Of a DNA stretch of 64,000 nucleotides, positions 17,362 to 27,052 are shown in pieces. Position 1 is the stretch's first letter, and every line of letters begins with the position of its first letter. Both the position numbers and the translations under genes were made by a program. Below the pieces are notes generated by a model, which ran no database searches, was not told the DNA's origin, and saw only the letters and a program-made list of their open reading frames with translations. Source of the stretch: PALSA-270 sp963770915 (lineage in GTDB: Bacteria; Acidobacteriota; Terriglobia; Terriglobales; Acidobacteriaceae); assembly GCA_963770915.1 (NCBI GenBank), contig CAVYRG010000001.1, positions 3,534,001 to 3,598,000 of the forward strand, written 5' to 3'.

Positions 17362-20229
17362 CTATTCTGCAACCAACAGTGACACTGGTACGAGGGCAAA
17401 TTCATGGCTCAGCGGAATGGTTGAGTTCGCGCTGAAACTTTCGCCGGTGAAAAGGTTGCGATAGCGCCGTTCTTGAAATGGTCCAGTCAACCTAACCGCA
17501 GTGTCCTTCCAGCAATCTTCGCCCAGCGGAAACGGAGATTTCGAGCCGCCAAGCCTGGCGGTAAGGCGGGTCGCGATCGCGATCGCCAAGTCTCTTTGGT
17601 GCTGCCGGCCGAACGCCACTACCTGCGCGCTTCGCTTTCCCTGCGTTTCAAAAGGAACATATTCACCGTAAAGCAAGAGCTGGCTGTGGTGGCGGCGAAG
17701 ATTTAACCCCACGGCCGAACAGAACAATTTGATCTCACCGGTTGGCCAACCCTCGAGCATAGCGAATACCGAACGCTTCCAGGGTTCGGGATCGCAGTTG
17801 CCTTCGAGCAGGGGCTGAACCTTGCGTAGAAATGCCATCCGCTGCGCATAGTCCACGGGACGGCGGTTATCAGGGTCCACCAGGTTCAAGTCCCACAACT
17901 CCGTACCCTGATAAAAGTCGGGTACGCCGGGACTGGCGATCTTCAGCACCACTTGAGCGAGAGAATTTACGACTCCCGCTAAAGCGACACGCCGCTGAAA
18001 AGGCAAGAAGGAACGCAGGAAACGTCTGCCTTCAGGGCCAGTCAAAGTGCGGGCCACGAAATCGCGCATCGCATCGTCATATTGCGGACTGGGATGAATC
18101 CAACTCGTGTGAACCTTTTCCTCTTTGATGGCCTTGAGCATGTATTCCCGCATGCGTTCCACAAACGCTTGCGGTGGCATCTCCGCGACCTCGGGCGGCC
18201 ACGCTCCAAGCAAGGCCTGATAATAGAGGTACTCGTTGGCCCGGTCCGGAGCCGGCTCTCCATATACCAAACGCTTCAGCCCGGCATTAGTGCGCGCCCA
18301 TCGATTGAGCCCAGCGTGAAATTCATCGGGAATTTCGGAAAGCACACTGATGCGGCAGCGGGCGTCTTCTCCGCGCTTGGTGTCATGGGTTGAAGTGCAC
18401 AACATGGAGAGCGGCCAGTGTTGGCGACGCTTCTGGTTGATCTCGTGAAATTCCACAGCGCTGCGCCCGAAGCGTGCCGGCTCTCCCCCCACTTCGTTCA
18501 GGGACAGCAATGGGCCGTAACGGTAGAACGCAGTGTCCTCGACGCCTTTCGCCTGCACTGGCCCGGTGTACTGCTGAAACTTCATGGCGAATCTCACCCG
18601 CCGCTGGTATTCCTCCTCGGACAGGCCTGGTTCTCTTTGGGGAAGAAGCATCTGGCGGATGAAGGCGAACATCGAAGGCTCCAGCACCGGATTGCGGCGA
18701 AGAGCTTCCGACATGGCGGCATCCACCGCACGTTCGTCGAAACTGTCGTGGCCTTCTCCCGTGAAGTAGCTTCGGTAAACCGGGAAGCAGGCGACCACTT
18801 CGCGGAGACCTTCCTGCAAGCTATCGAGAGTGAAATCGCGGTAGCGTCGGTTCGATTCGGAAATGCGGTTAAGTTCGTGCGCCAGCAGGTTCAGCTCGCT
18901 GGCCATGGACGTGGCAACGACCAGCTGCTTGCTTTCGTAAACCAGGTCGGCGAAACGGCTGCTTCGTCCCGTGAAACGGTCGTATATCTTGTGGAGCGCC
19001 GCTGCGTTCGACGGGTCCACAAACAATCCGGCGACATCGTTCAGAAACTCGTAACCAGTAGTGCCGTGAACTTCCCAGTCGCGCCGCAAGTTCTCGCCGC
19101 TCGAAATGATCTTTTCGACCAGCAGATAGAGGGGCCCGTCATCTGGGGCGCAGTGCTTCTGCAAATTTACAAAGTACTGCTTGGGATCGAACAGGCCGTC
19201 CACATGGTCCAAGCGGAGTCCGGTGACCAGTCCGCCCCGAGTTAGCTCGCGCACAAGCATGTGCGCAGCCTCGAAAACTACGGGATCTTCCATGCGGATT
19301 CCCGCCAGTTCATTGATGTCGAAGAAGCGCCGGTAGTTAATCTCGTGCACCGCGGTCTTCCAATAGGAGAGACGGTAGGGTTGTTGATCGAGAAGTTCAT
19401 GCAACAGATCGAAACTTTGTGGAACCCCCGGTTTTCCGTTGAACTCACGGACGTTCTCATCGATATGGCGTCCTATCCCCGGCGCCTTCGCAACCAGCGC
19501 TGCCAGACGTTCAGCAGCCACCGCTTTCTCGCGGTCGCGGTCGGCCACCATTTCTGATGAGGTTTCGGTGAAGACGGGAATGTGCTCAAGATGAAAGATG
19601 ATGCTCAACAATTCCCGCAGGTCTGGATCCTCCTCCGAGTTTTGCGCGCGCAGTGCATCCAGGCGATGGCTTAATAGAACCCGCATTTGCCGGGGGTTGA
19701 GAGGAAGATTGTGGCCGTAGTATTGCACTGAAAAAATGCCAGCCTCAAAATGGACCTGCAGCCGGCCGGCCTCCAGAACGTTTCCGTACTGATCGTCAAG
19801 GATGGGCAATAGAACTTTGTCCTTGAGTTCATCCTTGACCGGGTCCCAGTCGATATCGAAAAAAGCGGCGAACGGGGAAGACGGACCGTTCTCCAACACG
19901 CTTCGCCATTTCAGGTTTGCCTGCGCATCAATTCCCATGTGGTTGGGCACGAAGTCAAGCAAAAGGCCCATGGAGCGCTGCTGCAGAGCTTTGCACAAGG
20001 CCTGGAAGTCTTCCCGAGAACCGAGTTCGGGATTGAGCCGGTTGTGGTCGCAGATGTCATACCCATGAGTGCTGCCAGGAGTCGAGGCAAAGAAGGGAGA
20101 AACGTAGCAATCCGTAATACCCAGCGTGGAGAGATAAGGCACAATCTCGCGGGCTTCGCGGAATCCGAAGCGAGGATTGAGTTGCAAGCGGTAGGTGCTG
20201 GCGGGAGTGCGGGTGGGCCGCTCCGTCAA
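17362..20229 (-). CDS. treY: Malto-oligosyltrehalose synthase
   Basis: 955 residues, typical of TreY, which turns the reducing-end alpha-1,4 bond of a glucan into the alpha-1,1 bond of trehalose. The GH13 hallmarks are STYRLQL at the start, GSTHGYDICDHNRLNPELGS, LLLDFVPNHMG, GLRLDHVDGLFDP (nucleophile Asp), LLVEKI (acid/base Glu) and CTSTHDTKRGEDARCR. It starts at TTG 20229, one base after the stop of treZ, with AAAGGAGG inside the end of treZ as ribosome-binding site, so the pair is translationally linked. It is cytosolic, with no signal peptide. The order treX-treZ-treY is a standard trehalose-from-glycogen operon. Confidence 0.95.
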   Translation of the reverse strand: MTERPTRTPASTYRLQLNPRFGFREAREIVPYLSTLGITDCYVSPFFASTPGSTHGYDICDHNRLNPELGSREDFQALCKALQQRSMGLLLDFVPNHMGIDAQANLKWRSVLENGPSSPFAAFFDIDWDPVKDELKDKVLLPILDDQYGNVLEAGRLQVHFEAGIFSVQYYGHNLPLNPRQMRVLLSHRLDALRAQNSEEDPDLRELLSIIFHLEHIPVFTETSSEMVADRDREKAVAAERLAALVAKAPGIGRHIDENVREFNGKPGVPQSFDLLHELLDQQPYRLSYWKTAVHEINYRRFFDINELAGIRMEDPVVFEAAHMLVRELTRGGLVTGLRLDHVDGLFDPKQYFVNLQKHCAPDDGPLYLLVEKIISSGENLRRDWEVHGTTGYEFLNDVAGLFVDPSNAAALHKIYDRFTGRSSRFADLVYESKQLVVATSMASELNLLAHELNRISESNRRYRDFTLDSLQEGLREVVACFPVYRSYFTGEGHDSFDERAVDAAMSEALRRNPVLEPSMFAFIRQMLLPQREPGLSEEEYQRRVRFAMKFQQYTGPVQAKGVEDTAFYRYGPLLSLNEVGGEPARFGRSAVEFHEINQKRRQHWPLSMLCTSTHDTKRGEDARCRISVLSEIPDEFHAGLNRWARTNAGLKRLVYGEPAPDRANEYLYYQALLGAWPPEVAEMPPQAFVERMREYMLKAIKEEKVHTSWIHPSPQYDDAMRDFVARTLTGPEGRRFLRSFLPFQRRVALAGVVNSLAQVVLKIASPGVPDFYQGTELWDLNLVDPDNRRPVDYAQRMAFLRKVQPLLEGNCDPEPWKRSVFAMLEGWPTGEIKLFCSAVGLNLRRHHSQLLLYGEYVPFETQGKRSAQVVAFGRQHQRDLAIAIATRLTARLGGSKSPFPLGEDCWKDTAVRLTGPFQERRYRNLFTGESFSANSTIPLSHEFALVPVSLLVAE

Positions 20230-20230
20230 A

Positions 20231-22123
20231 TCAGTCGCCTCCTTTCGAGATTTGCGTCGCGCGCAACAGCACCGCGCCGGGACGGGCGAGAGTAATTCGC
20301 AGTGGCTGCGGCGAGCACTCGATGACCGTCGGGTCGGCGGCGAACTCTGGATCTTCGGTGTCTAAGACTTTGGCCCAGGCCAAATCCTGCGGGAGTTCAG
20401 CGAGGGAATACCGGCTCAGATCGTGAGCTCCGGATTCAACAATCTGAATCACGGCCAACAGACAATCCGTGGCCGTCCTTCGGCAGAGTAACAGACCATT
20501 CTCGCCCAAGGGGACTATTTCGCAAGCTGCGCGCGAAGAATCTCGCAAGGCTGGATCATCGGCGCGCAGCCGCAGAAGGTCGCGGTAGAGACGCAGTATG
20601 CCGGCATGAGGGCCGGCCTCGGTTTCTTCCCAGGTCAGATGGCTGCGGGCGAACGTGGCCGGATCTTGCGGATCAGGGACTCGTTCCCGAGCGGCAGGAT
20701 CGCTGAACGCGGCAAAGCGGGCGAACTCGCGGCGTCGCCCTTCCGTGACCAGCCGCCCGAGCTTGGGTTCGTGGTCAGTAAAGTATTGAAACGGTGACGA
20801 GCTTGCCCACTCCTGCCCCATGAACAACAGAGGAATCTCCGGGGCCAGCAAAAGCAGAACGCTGGCCGCGCGGTATGAGGCAGGACCCGTCAACTGGTTC
20901 AAGCGCCCTCCCATCGCGCGGTTGCCAATCTGGTCGTGGTTTTGAAGACAGACTACAAACGCTGAAATAGGCAAACCGCTCGGGTCACTGCCACGTGCGT
21001 TCCCGAAATAAGGAGCATGCTGCCCGCAGTAAAACCAACCGTTGCGGACCGTGGTGGCGATGTCGGCAGTGGTTCCGGTGAAATCCGCGTAATAGCCGTC
21101 CCTCTCGCCGGTCAGGCGGCGGTGGACCTGATGATGGAAATCGTCGGCCCAGGTTGCGTCGAGTCCCCAGCCGCCTGCACTGCGTGGCGTCGCAATGGTG
21201 GACAGATTGCGATCATCTTCCGCGATGACCACTGCTTTGCGCCGCTCCCCTTGCATGGAAGTCTTGACTGCTTCGGCAAGCTCGGCAAGGAAGTGTTTTG
21301 GACTGTCATCCACGATGGCGTGAGTGGCATCCAGGCGCAGGCCATCGAAGTGATAGTCGTGAATCCAGTGCAGGGCGTTTTCTATGAAGAACCGGCGCAC
21401 GTGCTCGCAGTGTGGGCCGTCGAAGTTGATCCCCGCCCCCCACGGACTGCGGTGACGTTGCGAGAACACGAACGGACTGAAAGCGGTAAGATACGCGCCG
21501 TCCGGCCCCAGGTGGTTGTAAACCACGTCCAGGTGAACCGCTAGACCCAGTTGGTGTGCGGCGTTCACCAAGGCCCGCAACTGATCCGGAGTACCGTAGC
21601 ACCGCGCCGGTGCAAACAAGGAGACGCCGTCGTATCCCCAATTTCTGGAACCGGGAAAATCAGCCACCGGCATCAGTTCAACGGCGGTAATTCCCAACTC
21701 TTGCAGATACGAAAGCTTCTCAGTTGCAGCCTCAAAAGTACCTTGGGGAGTGAAGGTTCCCACGTGAAGTTCATAGAAAACGAGGCGCTCGCGACTCACG
21801 CCTTCCCACGACTGATCTGTCCAAGCGAAAATGGAGGCATCAATGAGTTGCGATGGGCCGTGGACGCCCTCGGGTTGGTAGCGTGAAGCCGGATCAGGCC
21901 AGGGTGGGTTGCCGGGCAACTGGAAACGATACAAGTCACCGGACCGTGCTGACTCCAACTGCGCGGTGAAAAAACCTTCCGAGTCTTTCTCCATCGCAAA
22001 CCGCTCTTGTATCCTGCCTGCCTGGTTCAGCAGAAGTTCGACGTTACGCGCTTCGGGCGCCCACAAGCGGAACGATGTTTTCCCCTGGCTCAAGGAAGGT
22101 CCGAAGCGGGGCTGCCATCCCAC
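20231..22123 (-). CDS. treZ: Malto-oligosyltrehalose trehalohydrolase
   Basis: 630 residues. An N-terminal CBM48/E-set domain (FRLWAPEARNVELLL) is followed by a GH13 barrel: ELHVGTFTPQGTF, DVVYNHLGPDGAYL, GLRLDATHAI (nucleophile Asp), VVIAEDDRNL (acid/base Glu) and LQNHDQIGNRAMG. The enzyme hydrolyses the bond next to the terminal trehalose made by TreY. The length is slightly above the common 560-600 because of a longer C-terminal domain. It lies 164 bases downstream of treX and directly before treY, and its last codons carry the treY ribosome-binding site. Confidence 0.95.
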   Translation of the reverse strand: MGWQPRFGPSLSQGKTSFRLWAPEARNVELLLNQAGRIQERFAMEKDSEGFFTAQLESARSGDLYRFQLPGNPPWPDPASRYQPEGVHGPSQLIDASIFAWTDQSWEGVSRERLVFYELHVGTFTPQGTFEAATEKLSYLQELGITAVELMPVADFPGSRNWGYDGVSLFAPARCYGTPDQLRALVNAAHQLGLAVHLDVVYNHLGPDGAYLTAFSPFVFSQRHRSPWGAGINFDGPHCEHVRRFFIENALHWIHDYHFDGLRLDATHAIVDDSPKHFLAELAEAVKTSMQGERRKAVVIAEDDRNLSTIATPRSAGGWGLDATWADDFHHQVHRRLTGERDGYYADFTGTTADIATTVRNGWFYCGQHAPYFGNARGSDPSGLPISAFVVCLQNHDQIGNRAMGGRLNQLTGPASYRAASVLLLLAPEIPLLFMGQEWASSSPFQYFTDHEPKLGRLVTEGRRREFARFAAFSDPAARERVPDPQDPATFARSHLTWEETEAGPHAGILRLYRDLLRLRADDPALRDSSRAACEIVPLGENGLLLCRRTATDCLLAVIQIVESGAHDLSRYSLAELPQDLAWAKVLDTEDPEFAADPTVIECSPQPLRITLARPGAVLLRATQISKGGD

Positions 22124-22287
22124 GCTAAGTCCTCTTCTCCGGCTTGAGAATAACGACTGCTAGTGGCGGCAAAGTCAAATTCAAAGAATGATGACCATGA
22201 CTCGGCGCCGGTGAGGCCTGAACCGCGCCCATATTGCCTTGGCCGCTTCCGCCGTATTTTCCTTCGCTGAGAAGGTGGACATCAAAA

Positions 22288-24468
22288 TCACTGAGCTGCG
22301 TAGCTTTCACCGGTTCCTCCAGGACCAATTTGCACGCGCTTTAACCGTAACACCGCAACCGACCTGGCTTGCAACTTGTAACCGTGATCGCGAAGCAAGA
22401 AGCGTCGTTTCCACTCCGCATCCGCGGTATCCAGGAGGCGCTCCCAGCGTTCGCCCGGTTGCTTCGCCGGAAGGCGGAAGAGGATCGGGCCGTGGTGAGC
22501 GTTGAACATAAGGAACAGCGTGTCTCCCACCACCGGCTCACCGCGCTCGTCCATTTCCTCCAAAACGTCCCCATTAAGCAAAACACCGACGCATCGGGCG
22601 AAATGGTCCCCCCAGGCTTTGTCGGTCATTTGCTTTCCCCGGGGCTCATACCATGCAATGTCCTGCACGCCCGCACCACGGATACCGCGGCCCTGAAAGA
22701 ACTTCCTGCGGCGCAGCACCGCATGCTCCTTGCGAAGCCCAATGACATAGCGGGAGAAGGCCACCATTTCCCGTTGGCGGGGCGACAAATCCCACTGCAC
22801 CCAGCTGAGTGGATTGTCTTGGCAATAGGCATTGTTATTTCCCAGTTGAGTGCGGCACATTTCGTCTCCGCCACAAAGCATCGGCACGCCCTGCGACAGG
22901 CACAGGGTCGCCAGAAAATTTCGCTGCTGTTGCTGGCGCAGGGCATTAATCGCTGGATCGTCGGTAGGCCCCTCGACGCCACAGTTCCAGCTGAGATTAT
23001 GGTTGTCACCGTCCCGGTTGTCTTCCAGGTTAGCCTCATTGTGTTTTTCGTTATAGGTGACCAGATCGTTGAGTGTGAATCCGTCATGACTGGTCACGAA
23101 ATTAATGCTGGCATAAGGTCGGCGGCCACTTTGACTGTAAAGATCACTGCTCCCCGCCAGGCGGGTCGCCAGTTCTGAGACCACACCTCCGTCTCCCTTC
23201 CAAAAGCGTCGCACCGTGTCGCGATACTTCCCATTCCATTCGGTCCACCCAACCGGGAAGTTTCCGACCTGATAGCCGCCTTCTCCGATGTCCCACGGTT
23301 CGGCAATCAGCTTAACCTGCGAAAGCACAGGGTCCTGATGGATGATGTCGAAGAAGGCCCCCAGCTTATCCACTTCATGCAATTCGCGGGCGAGCGCGCT
23401 GGCGAGATCGAAGCGGAATCCGTCCACGTGCATCTCCAGGACCCAGTAGCGGAGACTGTCCATGATGAGCTGCAGGACTCGAGGATGGCGCACATTCAAA
23501 GTGTTGCCGCAGCCCGTGTAATCCATGTAGTACCGCGGGTTGTCATGCACCAGACGGTAGTAGGCTGCGTTGTCCACGCCACGCAGCGAAAGCGTAGGAC
23601 CGAGGTGATTGCCCTCCGCCGTGTGGTTATATACAACGTCGAGGATGACCTCCAACCCGGCAGAATGAAGATTCTTGACCATAGTCTTGAACGCACGCAC
23701 TGACTCCTGGGGTGCATTCGCCATCGAGTAGCGAATCTCCGGCGCGAAGTAAGCTAGGGTGTTGTATCCCCAATAGTTGGTCAACCCGCGATCCACGAGC
23801 ACCTGGTCGTAGGTGTGGTGATGGATCGGCATCAGTTCGACCGCCGAGACCCCGAGGTTTTGCAGATGTCGGATCACTTCCTCCGATCCCAGTCCGGTGT
23901 AAGTGCTGCGAATTTTTTCGGGAAGGTCGGTACGCAGTTTGGTATAGCCTCTGACGTGCACTTCGTAGATCACAGTCTTATGCCATGGTGTCCGCGGCGG
24001 GCGATCGTCTCCCCACGTAAACGCGCTATCCACTACCGCCGCCAAAGGCGCAAACTCTGAATTATCCCGGTCATCCGGCAATAAATCCGCATCGGTTCCC
24101 CCGACCTGGTAACCATACATTTCCGGCGCCCACTGCACCGTACGTGCCACCGCCTTCGCGTAGGGGTCGAGCACAACTTTGTTGGAATTGAAGCGGTGTC
24201 CGGCAGTCGGGTCGTAGGGGCCGTGGACACGATATCCGTAAGTTTGGCCCGGCAGGATCCAGGGCAGATAGCCGTGCCAAACCATGTCAGTCTGCTCCGG
24301 CAGTACCAGTCGCTCCGCCTCTCTTTTGTCGTCGGGCGAATCAAACAAGCACAGGTCGACTTTGGTCGCATGCTCGGAGAAGATGGCGAAATTCACTCCT
24401 CCGCCATCCCACGTAGCGCCGAGCGGATACGGACTCCCCGGTCGCATTTTCATTTGATTGCTGCTCAT
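22288..24468 (-). CDS. treX: Glycogen debranching enzyme, first in the tre operon
   Basis: 726 residues of the GlgX/TreX type (GH13_11). CBM48 (GATWDGGGVNFAIFSEHATKVDLCLFD) precedes the barrel, with DVVYNHTAEGNH, GFRFDLASALARE (nucleophile Asp), LIAEPWDIGEGGYQVG (acid/base Glu) and VTSHDGFTLNDLV. It cleaves alpha-1,6 branches of glycogen so that TreY and TreZ can work on the released chains. The ATG at 24468 gives MSSNQMKMRPGSPYPLG. The position ahead of treZ and treY supports the TreX name; a second paralogue at 27053 sits with glycogen-degrading genes instead. Confidence 0.93.
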   Translation of the reverse strand: MSSNQMKMRPGSPYPLGATWDGGGVNFAIFSEHATKVDLCLFDSPDDKREAERLVLPEQTDMVWHGYLPWILPGQTYGYRVHGPYDPTAGHRFNSNKVVLDPYAKAVARTVQWAPEMYGYQVGGTDADLLPDDRDNSEFAPLAAVVDSAFTWGDDRPPRTPWHKTVIYEVHVRGYTKLRTDLPEKIRSTYTGLGSEEVIRHLQNLGVSAVELMPIHHHTYDQVLVDRGLTNYWGYNTLAYFAPEIRYSMANAPQESVRAFKTMVKNLHSAGLEVILDVVYNHTAEGNHLGPTLSLRGVDNAAYYRLVHDNPRYYMDYTGCGNTLNVRHPRVLQLIMDSLRYWVLEMHVDGFRFDLASALARELHEVDKLGAFFDIIHQDPVLSQVKLIAEPWDIGEGGYQVGNFPVGWTEWNGKYRDTVRRFWKGDGGVVSELATRLAGSSDLYSQSGRRPYASINFVTSHDGFTLNDLVTYNEKHNEANLEDNRDGDNHNLSWNCGVEGPTDDPAINALRQQQQRNFLATLCLSQGVPMLCGGDEMCRTQLGNNNAYCQDNPLSWVQWDLSPRQREMVAFSRYVIGLRKEHAVLRRRKFFQGRGIRGAGVQDIAWYEPRGKQMTDKAWGDHFARCVGVLLNGDVLEEMDERGEPVVGDTLFLMFNAHHGPILFRLPAKQPGERWERLLDTADAEWKRRFLLRDHGYKLQARSVAVLRLKRVQIGPGGTGESYAAQ

Positions 24469-24805
24469 GACCCTGTATTTTTACATCTCCGCAGTAGCCA
24501 CTCGCTTCTTAAACTTGCCTGATCAACAATCCTTCGTGCATGGCCGTGCACAGAATGGGAATGATCCCGATCGCCGCGACGAAGCAGCGCTGGTTCGATT
24601 GGCCCGCCATACATTAACGTCACCCGGGAAACGCAGATGACTATCCGCTCATCAGAAAAATGCGCGGAGGCGAGAGCAGCAGCGTAATGAAAACGCTGGC
24701 CACGATGATGTTGTCAGGCCCCTATCTGGCTCCCACTCTTCTGATGTGAAGCCGTCCCACCGAGTCGCCCGGAAACTTGAACACCGAAGGATAAGGAAAT
24801 GAAGC
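24469..24805. other. Intergenic region upstream of treX, nothing recognised
   Basis: 337 bases lie between the treX start and a broken PfpI gene. It should contain the treX promoter on the minus strand. No clear promoter boxes, repeat or reading frame were recognised. Confidence 0.35.
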
Positions 24806-25000
24806 ATGAAAATCTTGATAGTGCTTACGTCGCATGACCAACTCGGTAATACAAGCCGTAAACCGGTTTCTGGCTTAGAGGAGGGGCGGCTACTTCGCTT
24901 TCAGAGACGCCGGCGTCCAGTTGACTCTCGCCTCACCCAAGGACGGGCAGCGACCGATCGATCCAAGCATCCCTGCCGGGATTGATTTCCGCCGGACCGC
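24806..25000 (+). pseudogene. Broken type-1 glutamine amidotransferase (DJ-1/PfpI family) remnant
   Basis: After an AAGGAAATG-type ribosome-binding site, ATG 24806 starts MKILIVLTSHDQLGNTSRK, the typical opening of one DJ-1/PfpI branch. A missing base then breaks the frame: TGFWL is read in another frame, and after further indels a third frame gives YFAFRDAGVQLTLASPK followed by DGQRPIDPSIPAG, the expected continuation. Homology fades at about 25000, where the oppositely oriented encapsulin gene ends, so the catalytic cysteine half is missing. Several separate lesions plus the truncation argue for a true pseudogene rather than one sequencing error. The family call rests on remembered similarity. 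Confidence 0.72.
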
Positions 25001-25003
25001 TCG

Positions 25004-25822
25004 TCAGTTCCTCTGCGACTTTCCGCGTCGAATCAATGGAACAGCAGCCTCTGCCGTGAGTAGCTGAAACGTAAGCGACTCTTGGAGGTATAAGCTCAGG
25101 GAGTCGTCGGTGTGGCTCAAATAGCCAATGGAGACGTCCTGGCCGATCTGCAGGTCGAAATCGCCGCCACGGGTGGTCATCACAAAAGCTCCGTGGATGC
25201 CGGGGGCCCAGACGATTTTGTCGTCGACGAGGCGCTTAACGTGTTCTATGACCGGGTATCCTTCATCGCTACTTTCAGCGAGCGCTGTGTAAACCTTCGC
25301 ATCCAGAAGCACAGCGTACGGGCCATTGACCCCAGCTAGCCGCAAGGTGGTCAGTGCTCGGGCGATCACATCCGGGTATTCTCGTACGGAGTCCGGTAGG
25401 TTCATCGCAGGATTGCTGGTGCCCTGGCGGATTCCTACGATTCCCGCGGCGGCATAGCCTTCGAATATGGCTCCATCCTCAGCATAAGCGAGTTTGCGGG
25501 CGGCATCCTTCGCGGGCTGCCAATCTGAGTTGTTCGCGCCGCGCTCGACGTCATCGACTGCCTGGCGTTCCAGCTTGAAGGGGACCCGCAGCTCGACCAG
25601 TGCTTTTGCTTCACGCTGTCGCGCGACAATACCATCTCCAGGCGACTTAATGGTCGCCAGATGTCCAGTACCGACGGCAGACAGGATCGTACCAGCCGGC
25701 CCATGCATGTCGACGACGCGTCGTCCCGCCACGTGGCGCTTAAACGTGCGCGATGTCTCCTCCTCAATCTGTGCCCACGCAGCGTCGGAAATGGGGGCCA
25801 GTTCGCGATGCAGGTTATTCAT
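25004..25822 (-). CDS. Family 1 encapsulin shell protein
   Basis: 272 residues, the normal size for an HK97-fold encapsulin (once annotated as linocin/bacteriocin). Recognisable blocks are MNNLHRELAPISDAAWAQIE at the N-terminus, ARTFKRHVAGRR-type residues (SRTFKRHVAGRRVVDMHGP), RVPFKLERQAVDDVERGA, AAGIVGIRQGTSNP and the C-terminal SLYLQESLTFQLLTAEAAVPL. The protein self-assembles into an icosahedral compartment about 20-30 nm wide that encloses tagged cargo. Its ATG overlaps the last 8 bases of the DyP peroxidase gene, with AAAGGAG as ribosome-binding site, so shell and cargo are co-expressed. Confidence 0.95.
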   Translation of the reverse strand: MNNLHRELAPISDAAWAQIEEETSRTFKRHVAGRRVVDMHGPAGTILSAVGTGHLATIKSPGDGIVARQREAKALVELRVPFKLERQAVDDVERGANNSDWQPAKDAARKLAYAEDGAIFEGYAAAGIVGIRQGTSNPAMNLPDSVREYPDVIARALTTLRLAGVNGPYAVLLDAKVYTALAESSDEGYPVIEHVKRLVDDKIVWAPGIHGAFVMTTRGGDFDLQIGQDVSIGYLSHTDDSLSLYLQESLTFQLLTAEAAVPLIRRGKSQRN

Positions 25823-26894
25823 TTGAAATTTCTCCTTTCATGGAACCGACACCCAGTGAACCATCGCTCCTAGCCGCGGGCAGAGAAGATTCTTTGGCCG
25901 GCTCAGTTGAGTCTGCAGGCAGAGGCTCGGCGGCATTTTCCAGAAACGTCATGGAAGGTGCGAAAAACAAATTTCCTGTGATCGCACGACTGAAATCGAG
26001 CAGCCGGTCATAATTGCCCGGCGGACGACCAATGAACATGTTCTCAAGCATTTGCTCAATCGTCCTCGGTGAACGACTGTAGCCGATGAAATAAGTGCCA
26101 AATTCTCCTTGAGCCGCTCGCCCGAAGGGCATGTTGTCTCGCAAGATCTTGACCTCCTTCCCATCTTCGACAATGGTGGTCAGCGCGTTATGGGCAGATG
26201 TCGGCTTGCTGGAATCGTCCAATTCGATGTCAGAGAGTTTCCTGCGGCCGATGATGCGCTCCTGCGCTTCTGTGGAGAGTGAGTTCCATCGCGCCAGGTC
26301 GTGAAGATATTTCTGCACCACGACATAGCTACCACCCGCGAATGCGGGGTCCTCATCACCGACGAGTACCGCGTCGACCGCTGCCTGACCCGTGGGGTTT
26401 TCCGTTCCGTCAACGAAGCCCATGAGGTCTCGGTCGTCGAAGTATCGGAATCCATGCACTTCGTCGGCTGGCGAAACGGCGTGCCCAATGCGAGCCATGA
26501 TTTGGGTGGCCAGCTCAAAGCACAGGTCGAAGCGCTTGGCACGGATATGAAACAGCAAGTCGCCTTTAGTAGCGACGGCATGCCGGTCGCCCGCATGAAT
26601 CTCGCGGAAAGGGTGCAGTTCTGCAGGCCGAGCTGATCCGAAGATCCGATCCCAGGCGCCCGATCCAAACGCGAGGACACAAGACAGGCCCGCTTCAATG
26701 TCGCGGAATCCGACCGCACGCAACAACGAGGGCAAGTCGCCGCAGAATGATCGAATAATAGTGCGACTATCTGAGGACGACTCGAGACTAACCACAAGGA
26801 AGATTGCGGCGCGAGCAAGCGGTGCGGCTACGGGTTGGGCAATGCCCAGCGCGCCGCTGCCCGTTACAGGCGCAGTGATCGGATCGGACGCCAT
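25815..26894 (-). CDS. Dye-decolorising peroxidase, encapsulin cargo
   Basis: 359 residues from ATG 26894. The reading frame runs 86 codons further upstream but is not DyP-like there. Features are the GFVDGTENP motif with the catalytic Asp, a probable heme-ligand histidine in TSAHNALT, the conserved arginine in ILRDNMPFGR, and IGYSRSPRTIEQMLENMF near the end. The enzyme is a heme peroxidase acting on H2O2 and bulky phenolic reductants. A Pro/Ala/Ser-rich linker leads to a C-terminal cargo-loading peptide. It is the first gene of a two-gene operon with the encapsulin (8-base overlap). Confidence 0.93.
   Translation of the reverse strand: MASDPITAPVTGSGALGIAQPVAAPLARAAIFLVVSLESSSDSRTIIRSFCGDLPSLLRAVGFRDIEAGLSCVLAFGSGAWDRIFGSARPAELHPFREIHAGDRHAVATKGDLLFHIRAKRFDLCFELATQIMARIGHAVSPADEVHGFRYFDDRDLMGFVDGTENPTGQAAVDAVLVGDEDPAFAGGSYVVVQKYLHDLARWNSLSTEAQERIIGRRKLSDIELDDSSKPTSAHNALTTIVEDGKEVKILRDNMPFGRAAQGEFGTYFIGYSRSPRTIEQMLENMFIGRPPGNYDRLLDFSRAITGNLFFAPSMTFLENAAEPLPADSTEPAKESSLPAARSDGSLGVGSMKGEISNE
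25830..25865 (-). other. Encapsulin cargo-loading peptide coding segment
   Basis: The DyP C-terminus reads DGSLGVGSMKGE, five residues before the stop. This agrees with the known DGSLxIGSLKG-type tag that binds the inner face of family 1 encapsulins. The preceding 30 or so residues are low-complexity, as expected for a flexible tether. Confidence 0.88.
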
Positions 26895-27052
26895 CGGTTG
26901 TTGGCCTTGCGACACGTCATTATATCGCCCGCCTGGCTTCCGCGAGGCCGCCAATGGAGCTTGGCTGTGGAGTGGCACGCTATGTGAGAATGAAGAGCGC
27001 GAACGGCGACTACAGTTGAAGCAGGATTGTTCAAGTGGGGGAGAGAATTTCA

